Below are positions 22,401 through 32,433 of a stretch of DNA of 64,000 nucleotides, piece after piece. Source of the stretch: Camellia lanceoleosa. Lineage: Eukaryota > Streptophyta > Magnoliopsida > Ericales > Theaceae. The position numbers were made by a program, and so were the translations under genes. Location of the stretch: contig CM045761.1 of NCBI GenBank assembly GCA_025200525.1, forward strand, positions 138,324,223-138,388,222. Direction: 5' to 3'. The first letter of the stretch is position 1; each line of letters opens with the position of its first letter. Under the pieces are notes generated by a model that was given only the letters and a program-made list of their open reading frames with translations, was not told where the DNA came from and ran no database searches.

Positions 22401-23669
22401 CTAGGTCTTTCCTCGAACTTTATTCTCATTGACCCTTGAGTGAATCACATTGATTACCCAAGGTCCTTCTGCTTGCTGCAGTGGTGGTGGTAGAGGTGGC
22501 GCTGCTGTTGCTTGGGGCAGCCTCCCGTGCTCTTCCCTTGTCCTCACCTTGTCTACTAGGTCTCTCAGGTGACCCTGTCTGACCAGATCCTCCAAGTGTG
22601 ACTTCAGAGCCTGTATCCTTGAGTTAGGTGCCCATCCTCATTATGGTAGGCACAATGTTTCCCTATGCTCATACCCATGAACTCACCTGGGATCCTCTCC
22701 AGTGCTTTGTAGTATGGCTGGTTCCTAATTCTCTCCAAAACTTTATAGCTCTCGCTCCTGTTTCCTACCTGTCAACCGGGATTCCCTTGACCTCACTTCG
22801 GTGAGCCATTTCTCATTTCTTGCATTGGCGTCCCCGTTCCTTATGTGTCTTTCTCTGCTCTAGCATACTTCTTAATCCATTCCATGAGCTCCTCCATGCT
22901 CTTTGGTAGGGTTTTTGGAAGTGATTTCTAAAGCGAGCATTTATCTTTCAGTCATTCTTGAAAGACACGACCACCAACTCCTAGTTACAAGCCAGAATCC
23001 AATTATACACCTCATAGTATCTCTTAGCGTAAGCCCTGAGGCCTTCGCCATTACTAATCTTCAAAGACAGTAGGGAGTCTACCCTTAGTGGTTGCGACTT
23101 GTTTGTAACAAACCTGGCCACAAACATCTCGGCCAGGCCTTTATAACTCTTCACAGTTCCTTTTGGCGACTTATGGAACCAATCCGATGCAATCTTCCCA
23201 AATGCTAATGGGAATACTTTGCATAGCAGCTGTTCATTCCCACTCCACAAAGCTATTGAATTTAAATACAAACCAACATGAAAGTTTGGATCGGACTTAC
23301 CGTCGTAGATCTAAAACCTTAGCATGTTAAATCTCTTCGGGGCCTCAAATATATCCAACTCCACCGAGAATGGCATCCTCGGCTTGATGGTGGACGTAAT
23401 CTTAGTGTTAAGTCTCTTTCTCTAGAGGTAGTCCTTCAGATCCTCCTTCGTTCTACCGAGAGCTCGGCTATCAATAGACTTCAGTCTCTTTGGCGTGCTA
23501 CTCCCGGTGAAATTGTGTGTCCTCTTGGACTTCCCTTCGTTTGCTGTATCAAAATAGAGGCTCTTCCCTTGGATCTACCGAGATCCCTTGACATAGGTCC
23601 CCTTGGTTTGTGGTGTCCTCTACGACTCACCTCGTACTAAATCTGTTCACCCGATATCCCGTGACGGCC
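22401..23669 (-). pseudogene. gag: TAT-2 gag, 5' end lost
   Basis: Capsid homology runs from PRMPFSVELDIFEAPKRFNM near 23370 through LYLNSIALWSGNEQLLCKVF, GKIASDWFHKSPKGTVKSYK and NGEGLRAYAKRYYEVYNWI (22981-23271, 96 open codons). The knuckle region near 22619-22665 reads HCAYHNEDGHLTQGY, so the last cysteine is lost. LEDLVRQGHLRDLVDKV follows. Many stops interrupt. At 23669-23670 the sequence switches to the OGR-2 LTR, so the gag start and TAT-2 5' LTR are not next to this piece. Confidence 0.7.
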
Positions 23670-24190
23670 TATGGCTTGCTTTTTTGTGCTTCTCGAAGGA
23701 GTTTAGTCTCCTCAAATACGATAGCCCCACAGTTCGGACTCCTGTGGTTTTGAATCTGATTTCATAAGTGCAATATGAAAATAGATAAACACAAAAGAGT
23801 CTAAATCCAGCAAATCTTTGAAAAATTGATTTACAATAAAAAAATGCCAAAAAATGGACTGCATTGCCAGATGTCAGAGTTGCCACCTAAATATTTTTGG
23901 AAAATTTAGGAAATTTGTGACTCGTGCCAAAAGCCACTTGTCCGTCATCACCAAAGTGTCTCGGCTTGGGAACTTAGGTATGAGAGGGGAAGGTCATGAA
24001 TTGAGCACCCCACTCACCCGATCAAAGATCAGCCTCTACTAATCATGATGTGATTTTTATGTACAGTATATGCTTTTGTTCTGATTATTATGCTATCTTT
24101 ACTATGTGATGCACACAAGTATAGACTGTTTTGCGAAATTTGGAACGCTTTGATTTCATGTTTAGTTTTGAAAAGTGTTTTGAATATGTT

Positions 24191-27100
24191 TGTAGACACC
24201 CCATTTTTGACCGTCCTCAAGACTTAGACGTCATCATTTGAACACTCGATGATTATCCTTGTTTGTATTTGTTTTGAGCGCCCAAAGTCCTCGACGAAAT
24301 GCCTTGTCTTTGAGCCTCTAAACCTATCTATTTTTTGCTTGGTTGTGGACCACGAGCTTGTTGTTTCAAGTCTGGAGGAGAGGGTGGCCTATCGGCTAGC
24401 CCTACAGCCTATCGGCCATGATTTGTGCCTGTCGGCCATTAGTGGTGGTCGGTCGACTACCAATGATGGCCGACAACCATTTGTCTCATTTTTCAGATAT
24501 TTGTTTGCCAGCTGTGCCAACTGTTGTTCACTGAAGTGCATCTCCATACATGTGTATGGAGATATGAATACAAGCTCAAATCTTGTTTTTCTATATATAG
24601 AGAATGTTCTCCCCCATTTTGGAGGGTTAGACAATTTAGACAAAAATTCTCTCTCTCTCTCCCTCTCTCTTTCTCTCTTCTTATTTTGTGCCTTTAGTTA
24701 GTTTTCTCTACACCTTTGCACATCAATCCTTAACCAAACACTCTCACCTTTGAGTTGAGGTTCTTTGGAGTCTAGCTTGAGCTCTTGAAGGAGGTTTGAG
24801 TTGGAATTTGGGGTTGTTTTGTGCTTGAGCTTCAAGAGGTAGTTCACTTGCTTAAAATACTTGCTTTGACTACTTATTTTGCCATCCTTTTGTATTGTTT
24901 TCAAGCTGGTTTTTAACTACAAAGAACTCTAGTTTTTGAGGTTTAACATGATGGTTTGAGGTTGTTTTGTGCTAAGGGCTGATCCACCCTTCTTGTTACT
25001 TAATTGTGTAGACTTTTGCACCATCTTTTAGCATATTTAAATCAAACTTTTTGGGCCTTTAAATCACTGAAATTTAGAGTTATTTCAGTGAAAAAAACCT
25101 TCTTTTGTAGTCTAAAATTGGAGGGGTTAGCCTCCCCTTCTTGTTGTCTTGCTTGCATGCCTAGTTGTCTTATAAGTTAGCATGTTTTTGTAGCTTGTCT
25201 TAGTCTATTTCCAGCATGTTTCTACCTCTAATTTGGATTGCTTTGGCTCTATTTTGGGCTGCTTTTCTTGTATGAGCAGTGTTTTGCGTAGTTGTAGCGT
25301 AAAGGGGCTACACTAGCTTAGTGTTTTAAGCCTTTAAACATGAATTGCATGAGTTGCCTACATGTTTTAGTGTCATTTTACACTCCATTTCAGTACTAAA
25401 ATTTTTGCAATCTCTCTCTATTCTTTGCTCTTTCATTTATTTTGAAAGCGGCTTTAAACCCTTTGTTGGCTTAAGTGTGAAATTGAGTTATTCATGCTTA
25501 ATGGTTTAATTCCTTTGGGAGTTCATTATCAACGGCATGAGGGCTCTTTCATGCTCAAGGCACATGTGGTTTAAGCCCATTCTCAAATTAGAGGATACTC
25601 ACCTTTTGGCCTAATCAATTAAAGAATGGATTGGTAAATCTAAAATGAGTAAACAAAAAATGAACAAGCAAAAGAGGTAAGATAAAGCATCTTTGTGTTG
25701 CATTGCATGTGTTCGGATCAGACGTTAATCTAGGCACGAGGAAAAGGGCATGTTTCATACTTAAAGTGATGAAACGTACCACTTTCTTCGGTCACAACCA
25801 CCCTTGATCATGCATGATAGGGTAGTGGTTTTGTTTTGGTCTTGTTTGTACACTCATTAAGCTTGTATGAGCTTGGTTCCTTAGCCATCATATATGGAAA
25901 ATGCTTGGTTGGTGGTTTTGGAGCAAAGAATTACACTCCTTTGAACTTGTGTAATGATAAGGAGGGTAACAATACACACAAACCGTTGAGAACACAATGC
26001 TTTGCCTCTGTTTACTCTCTGTTGTAGCAAAAAAGGAAGTTCAAGGAAGGGGTGGCTGACCGGCCACCAGCAGTAGCCGACTGGCTACCATTGGTAGCCG
26101 ACCGGCCATCAATGAAAAGTTGCTCAGTGTGCTCCTGAAAGGGATTAGAGGTGTTCTGAAAGTTGGCAGCACTGTTGGTGTTCAGTAAGTGTAAATAGAG
26201 GTTGCAATGGCAAAACGGTGGCATTTTTGGGTGGAGCAACCAAGCATGCATGCATCTCTCACCCTTCGAGGCCATTTAATTGCTTTATTTAGCTAGTTAG
26301 TGGTAGCTAATTTACTTGCTTTGTAATTAGTTAGTTAATGTGATTAGCTAATTAATTTGTTTTGTAATATTTAATTAGCTCAGAATAGTTAGTGAAATAT
26401 CATGTTGTAGTAATTAGTTAACGAGAATAGTTAATTAGTTTTGGTTTGTAATAATTAGTTTAATTAGCGTAGCTAGTTAGCTAGTTCATTCGGACCCTCC
26501 TTCGTGAGGGCATAATATTGTAATAAGTGTACGTGCGTGTGTGTATGTCTTCCAACCCCGCGTCTTTCTCTTTTTTATTTAATTGCTTTTGATGGTTAGA
26601 TTGGGGACATTTTCAATTAGCATACCTTATGCTTACATGTTTGCATCTATTCATTTGTCTTGTATGCACCGAGGCTCGGTGCATCATTCAAACTGCATTG
26701 TAATTTCAATACTTCTTTGAATACGTGTTTAATCGCATGTTGTTCAAATCAATTCATATGCCATATTAGTAGCCGAGCCTATTAATTGCATTATTGTATG
26801 TGTTGTATTAGGAATCTTGTATAGTTAGGATCATACATCCTTCTAACTAGTTTTTATTTTGGCTTGGAGTACTTGGTAAGCTTTCATGCTTTAGCATACT
26901 TGCATAAGTGTGATTGCCATGTTGCCATGTTTTGCATGCTTGCCATGAGGCTATGTGCTTAAATGTTAAACTGTATGAATGCCTGTGGATAAATGCTTTG
27001 TTGTTTGAATTGGAACAATTCAATGAATGTGAGTTTTAAGCCCACTTTGCAAAGTGGCAAATTCTGTTTTAAGCTCACTTGAGGTGGCAAATCCGCATCT

Positions 27101-27655
27101 TTTAAGCCCACTTGAGGGTGGCAAATTCAAACCATTTTCGAAAACAAACATGACTTGAAGTGTTCCAATTCTTGTGATTTAGTCTATACTTGCTTGTGTG
27201 CACGTCACATAGTAATGTTAGCTAATAATCAGAATAAGAACACATAAGGTTTACAAAAGAACATATCATGATTAGTAGAGGCCAATCCTTTGATTGGGCG
27301 AGCAGGGGTGCTCAATTCATGACCTTTCCCCCTCATATCCAAGTTCCCGAGCCAAGACAACTTTGGTGATGACGGACACGTGGCCTTTGGCACGAGTTAG
27401 GGTTTCCTAAATTTTCCCAAAATAAAATATTTAGGTGGCGACTCTGTAATCTGGCAAAGCAGTCCAATTTTGGCATTATTTGATTTAAAATTGATTTTTC
27501 AAAATGATTTGCTGGATTAGACTCTTTGGCGTTTATCAGTTTTACATTGCACTTGTGAGATTAGATTCAGAACCGCGGGAGTCCCAACTGTGAGGCCTTT
27601 TTTACAAACCCCCTCTCCGAAAGGCGCAGGGGCGCGAGAAAAAGACGAGCCCACA
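24191..27655 (+). mobile_element. Solo LTR of the Ogre-like family (3465 bp) in the OGR-2 3' LTR
   Basis: It starts TGTAGACACCCCATTTTTGA and ends GACGAGCCCACA. The 5-bp target duplication ATGTT is perfect (24186-24190 and 27656-27660). It contains all LTR landmarks (GGCC modules at 24386-24482 and 26052-26110, TATA at 24591, CT tract at 24648-24676) and no internal element sequence. It lies in the opposite orientation to the LTR that hosts it. Open frames such as 24249-24701 (150 codons) translate LTR sequence and are not genes. Confidence 0.92.
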
Positions 27656-28020
27656 ATGTTCTACTTGAAAAAGTGATCTCATATGTATATTAGTTAAACT
27701 ATCCCAATTTAAGCAAAAAAGCCTTCATCCACCGGCATTTAAATAGGTATATCAACTAAGCATTTAGCGTCATAGGAAGCATGCTTGATATGACAACAAT
27801 CACACGCGTGCAATATGCTAAAGCAAAAAATGCTTTCCCCAAATATCCGAGGCGAGCCAAAACGAAGAAAATAGATAGAAAAAATGTGTGATCCTAAAAA
27901 AATGCAACATGACTAATGCAACACATAAAAAATGCAACTATTGGATTTGCTTTCTAGCATGCCATGTGAGTCAATTCAAGGCGTATAAAAGTGCATGTAT
28001 TCAAGCAAGGAATTTGAAAT

Positions 28021-28210
28021 ATATATATTTTTTGATTGGTAAATGTTAGTTGTTAGTTGTTAGATTAGCACCTATAGAAGAAAATCTCCTCACCCTTGGC
28101 AAAGCATCTAAGTGCTTGCACACCCTCCTAAGGGGAATTGAACCCATGACCTCCTTGGGACTAAGCCCTAAGGAAGGCATGGTGGCCAACTAGGCTAGGC
28201 CGAGTTGGTT
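28021..28210 (-). mobile_element. tRNA-derived SINE in the OGR-2 3' LTR
   Basis: On the - strand the segment has an RNA polymerase III A box, TAGCCTAGTTGG (28186-28197), and a B box, GGGTTCAATTCC (28134-28145), with tRNA-like spacing. A non-tRNA body follows, ending near taccaatcaaaaaat plus a TA-rich tail. It is flanked by imperfect 16-bp target duplications, GCAAGGAATTTGAAAT (28005-28020) and GCAAGGAATTTAAATT (28211-28226). The other family LTRs lack this segment at the matching place. A SINE relies on LINE proteins to move. The family name is not assigned. Confidence 0.8.
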
Positions 28211-30487
28211 GCAAGGAATTTAAATTTGACATTGATTAGTATGATGAGCCGAACCCTTATGCATGCAAAACAAATTGATGCCACCCATGGAAAATGCTAA
28301 GAAAAACATGATGCTATCCATGGTAAGCAGATAAATAAAACGGTGAAAGAAATGGGAGTTGGGAGGCATACACAATATTAAAAGTTGCCCTCGCGCAGGA
28401 GGGTCTAAATGTCTAAGTGTCCGAATGTTAACTAACTATTACAAATCCGAATGAACGAATTAACTACACTAACTAATTTATTACGAATTAGAATTAAACT
28501 AACTAATTACAACACATTATAACTAAGAACTTAATTTAAAGGATGAGAGGCGAGGAGCCGTGCGCATGCAAGTGAGAATATCCTTGTGGACATTTCTCTA
28601 TTTTGCTGTCACAATCTTGTTTGTTCGCAGTCATAAAATAATTATGTTTTTGCCTCAGCTTTTGCTTTGTTCTGCCATGAAAATGGCATTGCCTGGAAAA
28701 AGTGGAGTGGTCGGCCGGCCATGGAAAGTGGTTGGCTGGACAGGAATGGTGGTTGGTCGGCCACTATTTTTGGGCTTTCCCCTACTGCAATGGAATGGAA
28801 ACAGAACACAAACAGAGTGTTTCCAGAGGATGTTTATCCTCTCTGCCACTCTCTATCATGAAATTGGTCAAGGGAGGAGTAGAATCAATCCAAAAATCAT
28901 CAATGATCACAAGGTTGTTGCATGAGGATCCATGAATCGATGGGACAAAGACTCAATAAATGAAAAGAAAAGACCAACAAAACCTCCTCCCTATCATAGA
29001 GTTACCTCAAGGGAAGTGGTAGACATTGATTCTTGAGTCATTATCATCACTAAAGAGTATGAAATGTCTCAAGACTCAATAAGTTCAATTAATGTTCGAT
29101 TGAACCCAACTTAATTTTATTATCTTGTACCTTTTTTAGTCCATTTTATTAGCCTTTTTATTTACCTTTCCATTCTTTAACCATTTTGTCCAAAAGTGAC
29201 AAGTACATCCACTAATGAAGAGAAGTGTCAAACAAGGAGTTGTTCTTGGCATGAGAGATATGTAATGCCTTGGTAATGAACCTCCAAAGAGATTAAACCA
29301 TTAAGCATGGAAGGTCTCTTTTGCATGCCTTAAGCAACAATTGTTTGAAACAACTGTTAAGAAAAAGGAAAGAAAACCAAGAAAGGAAGGAGGTTGCAGA
29401 GATGATTATTACAAGTGTGAGTATATGTATGAAAGCCTATGCAATAAAAGCTATCAACTGAAATAGATTGGTGTCTAAGGCTTAAACCACCAAACCTATG
29501 AGGACTTACAACAGCACAAGCCTAATAGTCAAAGCATGAATGAAGTAAACACACTAAAATAGTCCTAAAACAACAAAAACAGTGCTGGAAAATTGATTTG
29601 GAAAGCTTAAAAAAGTAGGCAAAATAAGAGAGAATTTAAGTTAGTAAGCAAGCCTAAGGAGGGGTGGCTAACCCCTCCACTTTTTGGACCTCAAAACCAC
29701 ATGTTTTAGCCTCTGAAAACTCTGAAAATCAATGCCCAAAAGTTGAGAATCAAGTGGGAAACACAAGGATAAAAACTTATGGAATAAGGTTTAAAGAAGG
29801 GTGGTTAACCCCTCTAACCTTGGTAGCTTTAAATCACAAGTTTCAGCCCACCATAACAGTCCAAAAATAGTATGAAAACAACAAGAAAATAAAGGAAAGA
29901 AGTAGTGTAAAGATGGTCAATGTTATACCTCTTGAAGGGGAGTGACTCTTTTGTTCACAAACCACAAGGCCTTCACTCTCAAGGGCTGATATTTGAGCTC
30001 AAGAACCTCAGCAAGGACCCTCAAGTTTTTGGTTTAAGAAGTATATGTATAGTGTATGCATATTGCAAGATAGAGAGAGAGTGCTTAGCAAGTTTTTGAA
30101 CTTTGGAGAATTTTTCTAACCTAAAACCATAAGGTATGGTCAAGTATATATAGAAAAATGGGTTGCTATCTCAGAAATATCTGTATTGAGCCAGTTAGGG
30201 CAGTGCATGCGCATGGGGGGACAACTGGGAAACCTGGCCAGTCGGCCAGGTAAGGGACGATCGGCCACTAATTTTTGGCCAGTCCACCTATTGGCCAGCA
30301 GGCCTCTGGGTGGTTAGGCTAGAAAAAAGTAGGTTTTGGCACAAAGGGGGTGCCTGGTTCTAGGCTTTGAAACTCAAAACCGAGGCTTCTTGCTGAAGAA
30401 ATTGAATGTCTGTATAGCGTACTAATTCATCATCGAGTGATCAACCCGAGGCATCCAAGTCTTATGGGCGGTCAAAAATGAATGTCA

Positions 30488-31734
30488 AAGTCCAAAGACG
30501 ACCTATTTTGGCAAGGCTGTAAGACTTGGGAAGAAAATCAAAATGCAAATGCAATTGGTTAAACCCGAGGGTCACCTACGTATCCCTTTTCAAGGAATCA
30601 AACTAGCATAGTTCAGGGGCAGAATGCAAAATAATATACAATGCAATGCAATAGTTGAGAACACAGACGAGCATACCACCCGGGAATTATGAAGATAAGA
30701 TTAAATGCAATGGAACAAGTGAAACCATAAATGAGCATACCGCCCAAAAATTATGAAGAAAGATTATAGAGAAACAATTCGTAACTACGCTTCCGCGCAG
30801 AAAGTTAACAAGAAACAATCCTAACTACACTTCTGCATAGAAAGGTCAATAATAAATAATCCAAACTACACTTCTGCTAAGAAAGGTTCACAAGAAATAA
30901 TCTTAACTACACTTCTGCGTAGAAAGGTACAAGAAATCCTTACTACACTTCCGCGTAGAGAGGGTAACAAGAAACAAACCAAACTACACTTCTGCGTAGA
31001 GAGGCACAAGAAACAATCCTCACTACACTTTCGCATAGAGAGGACAAGAAACAAACCTAACTACACTTCTGCGTAGAAAGGTTGTGACAATCCAAACTAC
31101 AGTTCCGCGTAGAAAGGACAAGAAACAATCCTCGCTACACTTCCACGTAGAAAGGACAAGAAGCAATCCTCACTACACTTCTGTGTAGAGAGGACAAGAA
31201 ACAATCCTCACTACACTTCTGCATTGAGAGCAACAGGAAACAACCCTAACTACACTTCCGCATAGAAAGATATAAGAGCAACCCAACTACACTTCCGCAT
31301 AGAGGGGTTAAGGGATATAAGCCCAATCACACTCATGTGACAAGGGTGGATACAAAGAAAAGCACAATGCATATGAATGTAATGCACTTACTGTAATTGA
31401 CGCGAAACACAATATAATGCAAGTTTTATGCAGCATAATAGACAACTGAATTGAAAAGATAAGTAGAAAGCGGTGTTAGAAGACACCTTGCAACGATCTC
31501 TGACTTACCACTCAGAGGTTCCTTAAAATGCTCAAAAAAGGATACGACTCGCTCAAACTTGAACTTGGGGCATGTTCTCACTTCGAAGCGACAACGGGAC
31601 TTCAAATGATGCCTTCGGAACCATATGTCGGAATTTTCTGTGACTGAAACAAACCCAATTTTTGCAATTCTTCACTTTAGGCTGCATACAGGACTCTTCA
31701 TGCATAGAATAGGCAAGACCTTAGCAAAAAAACC
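30488..31734 (-). other. OGR-2 3' untranslated region
   Basis: Non-coding sequence between the extra genes and the 3' LTR. It contains acctacgtatccc (near 30576), a word often seen in 3' regions of Ogre-like elements, and the hairpin minisatellite (30784-31325). No clear polypurine tract is visible next to the LTR, where the terminus itself is mutated. Confidence 0.5.
30784..31325. repeat. Minisatellite, about 14 units of 36-41 bp
   Basis: Each unit begins actacacttctgcgtagaaag and continues with a variable acaagaaacaatcct-type tail. Within the unit ctacgc and gcgtag can pair around a ttcc or ttct loop, so every unit can form a short hairpin; some units are mutated in one arm. The 62-codon - strand frame here is only a translation of the repeat. 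Tandem repeats in the 3' region are a known habit of Tat/Ogre elements. Confidence 0.85.
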
Positions 31735-31745
31735 ACCTTGGACCA

Positions 31746-31948
31746 GCTTCCTAGTCGGCCAGCCACAAGACTTGGACGACCGGCCACTTACCTAGCCGGC
31801 CGGCCACTCGATTGACACATGGGGGTAGTTTCAAGTTTTCAACCCAAGGCTTACTTAATACACAACCAAACCTCATTTCCTCACTTCCACACCTCCGAAA
31901 TCACTCATGCTCTCTCTCTAGGCTCTCTCTCTCTCTCTCTCTCCCCCC
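31746..31948 (+). promoter_or_regulatory. GGCCGGCC module and CT tract before PMD gene
   Basis: gccggccggccac and related words lie at 31746-31809. About 100 bases later comes a long CT tract (31911-31948), then the ATG at 32213. The spacing resembles the module-TATA-CT arrangement of the family LTR promoter, although no clear TATA word is visible here. Regulatory use is inference. Confidence 0.4.
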
Positions 31949-32433
31949 TAGATTTGTGTTTTATTCGAGTTACCTAATGCCCTATGCAAATTTTATTTGC
32001 AAAACACACTTTGGCCCTCTACGTTTTGAACTGATTGGATTTTGATTTGGTTGATTTTTGGGTTTTTCATTGCTTTGGGTTCATTTCCTCATGTTTTTCT
32101 TGGGTTTCACACTTTTCCCTAGGTTTTGACTTTTTCTCTCTCATAGGGTTTGACTTTCCAGGTTTTCTACCATTTTTTCCCTCATTTTCACCATTTTCTC
32201 CCATATTTCTCCATGGCGGATGGTATTCCACACAACGGTGCCCCTCCCAAGGTACTGATACTTCCACCTATCGCAGAGGTTGAGGAGTCGACAGTTGACA
32301 AGCCCGGCGAGGCGGCAGAGGACATTGCCACTAACATTGAGGCGGAGGAGATATACCCTCTAGCTGGAGTTTCCATCGCTGAGGGTGTGACCCTTTGATC
32401 TATCCACTTACCATCCCCGGACGTACGTGATGG

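Larger units (their letters stand above)
17751..23669 (-). mobile_element. TAT-2: Retand-like Ty3/gypsy element
   Basis: On the - strand, reading from high to low coordinates, the order is gag, protease, reverse transcriptase, RNase H, archaeal-type RNase H and integrase, followed by about 0.7 kb of non-coding sequence. The motifs match TAT-1 more closely than the Ogre-like elements (for example LVDQGSS protease, YIDDMVIK, GAYRLEDTD at the C-terminus). No LTR of its own is evident. The gag end is cut at 23669, where the OGR-2 3' LTR begins, and the 3' end abuts OGR-1 gag near 17750. The left edge is therefore approximate. Confidence 0.75.
23670..30487 (-). repeat. OGR-2 3' LTR, split by a solo LTR and a SINE
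   Basis: The reversed LTR family sequence occupies 23670-24190 and 27661-30487. The interruption at 24191-27655 removes cleanly with one ATGTT. The low-coordinate end reads TATGGCTTGC where intact copies read TGTGGCTTGC, so the terminal CA has mutated to TA. The high-coordinate end (TGACATTCATTTTTGACCG in LTR sense) has lost a few of the usual first bases. GGCC modules (28708-28772, 30233-30312), TATA (near 30145) and a GA tract (CT on the other strand, near 30072) occupy their normal places. The rebuilt length is about 3.1-3.3 kb. Confidence 0.8.

Noticed and set aside
24249..24701. 150-codon open frame on the + strand
   Set aside because: It lies wholly in the solo LTR, crosses its TATA and CT tract, and has no counterpart in the same frame in the other copies.
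28130..28200. Possible tRNA gene
   Set aside because: A and B boxes are present, but the cloverleaf arms are not complete; the flanking 16-bp duplications and non-tRNA body identify a SINE.
30866..31054. 62-codon cysteine-rich frame on the - strand
   Set aside because: It is only a translation of the minisatellite units; each unit gives the same short peptide.
30784..31325. Regularly spaced short repeats resembling a CRISPR array
   Set aside because: The DNA is plant nuclear, the units are contiguous tandem repeats with no unique spacers, and no cas genes exist.
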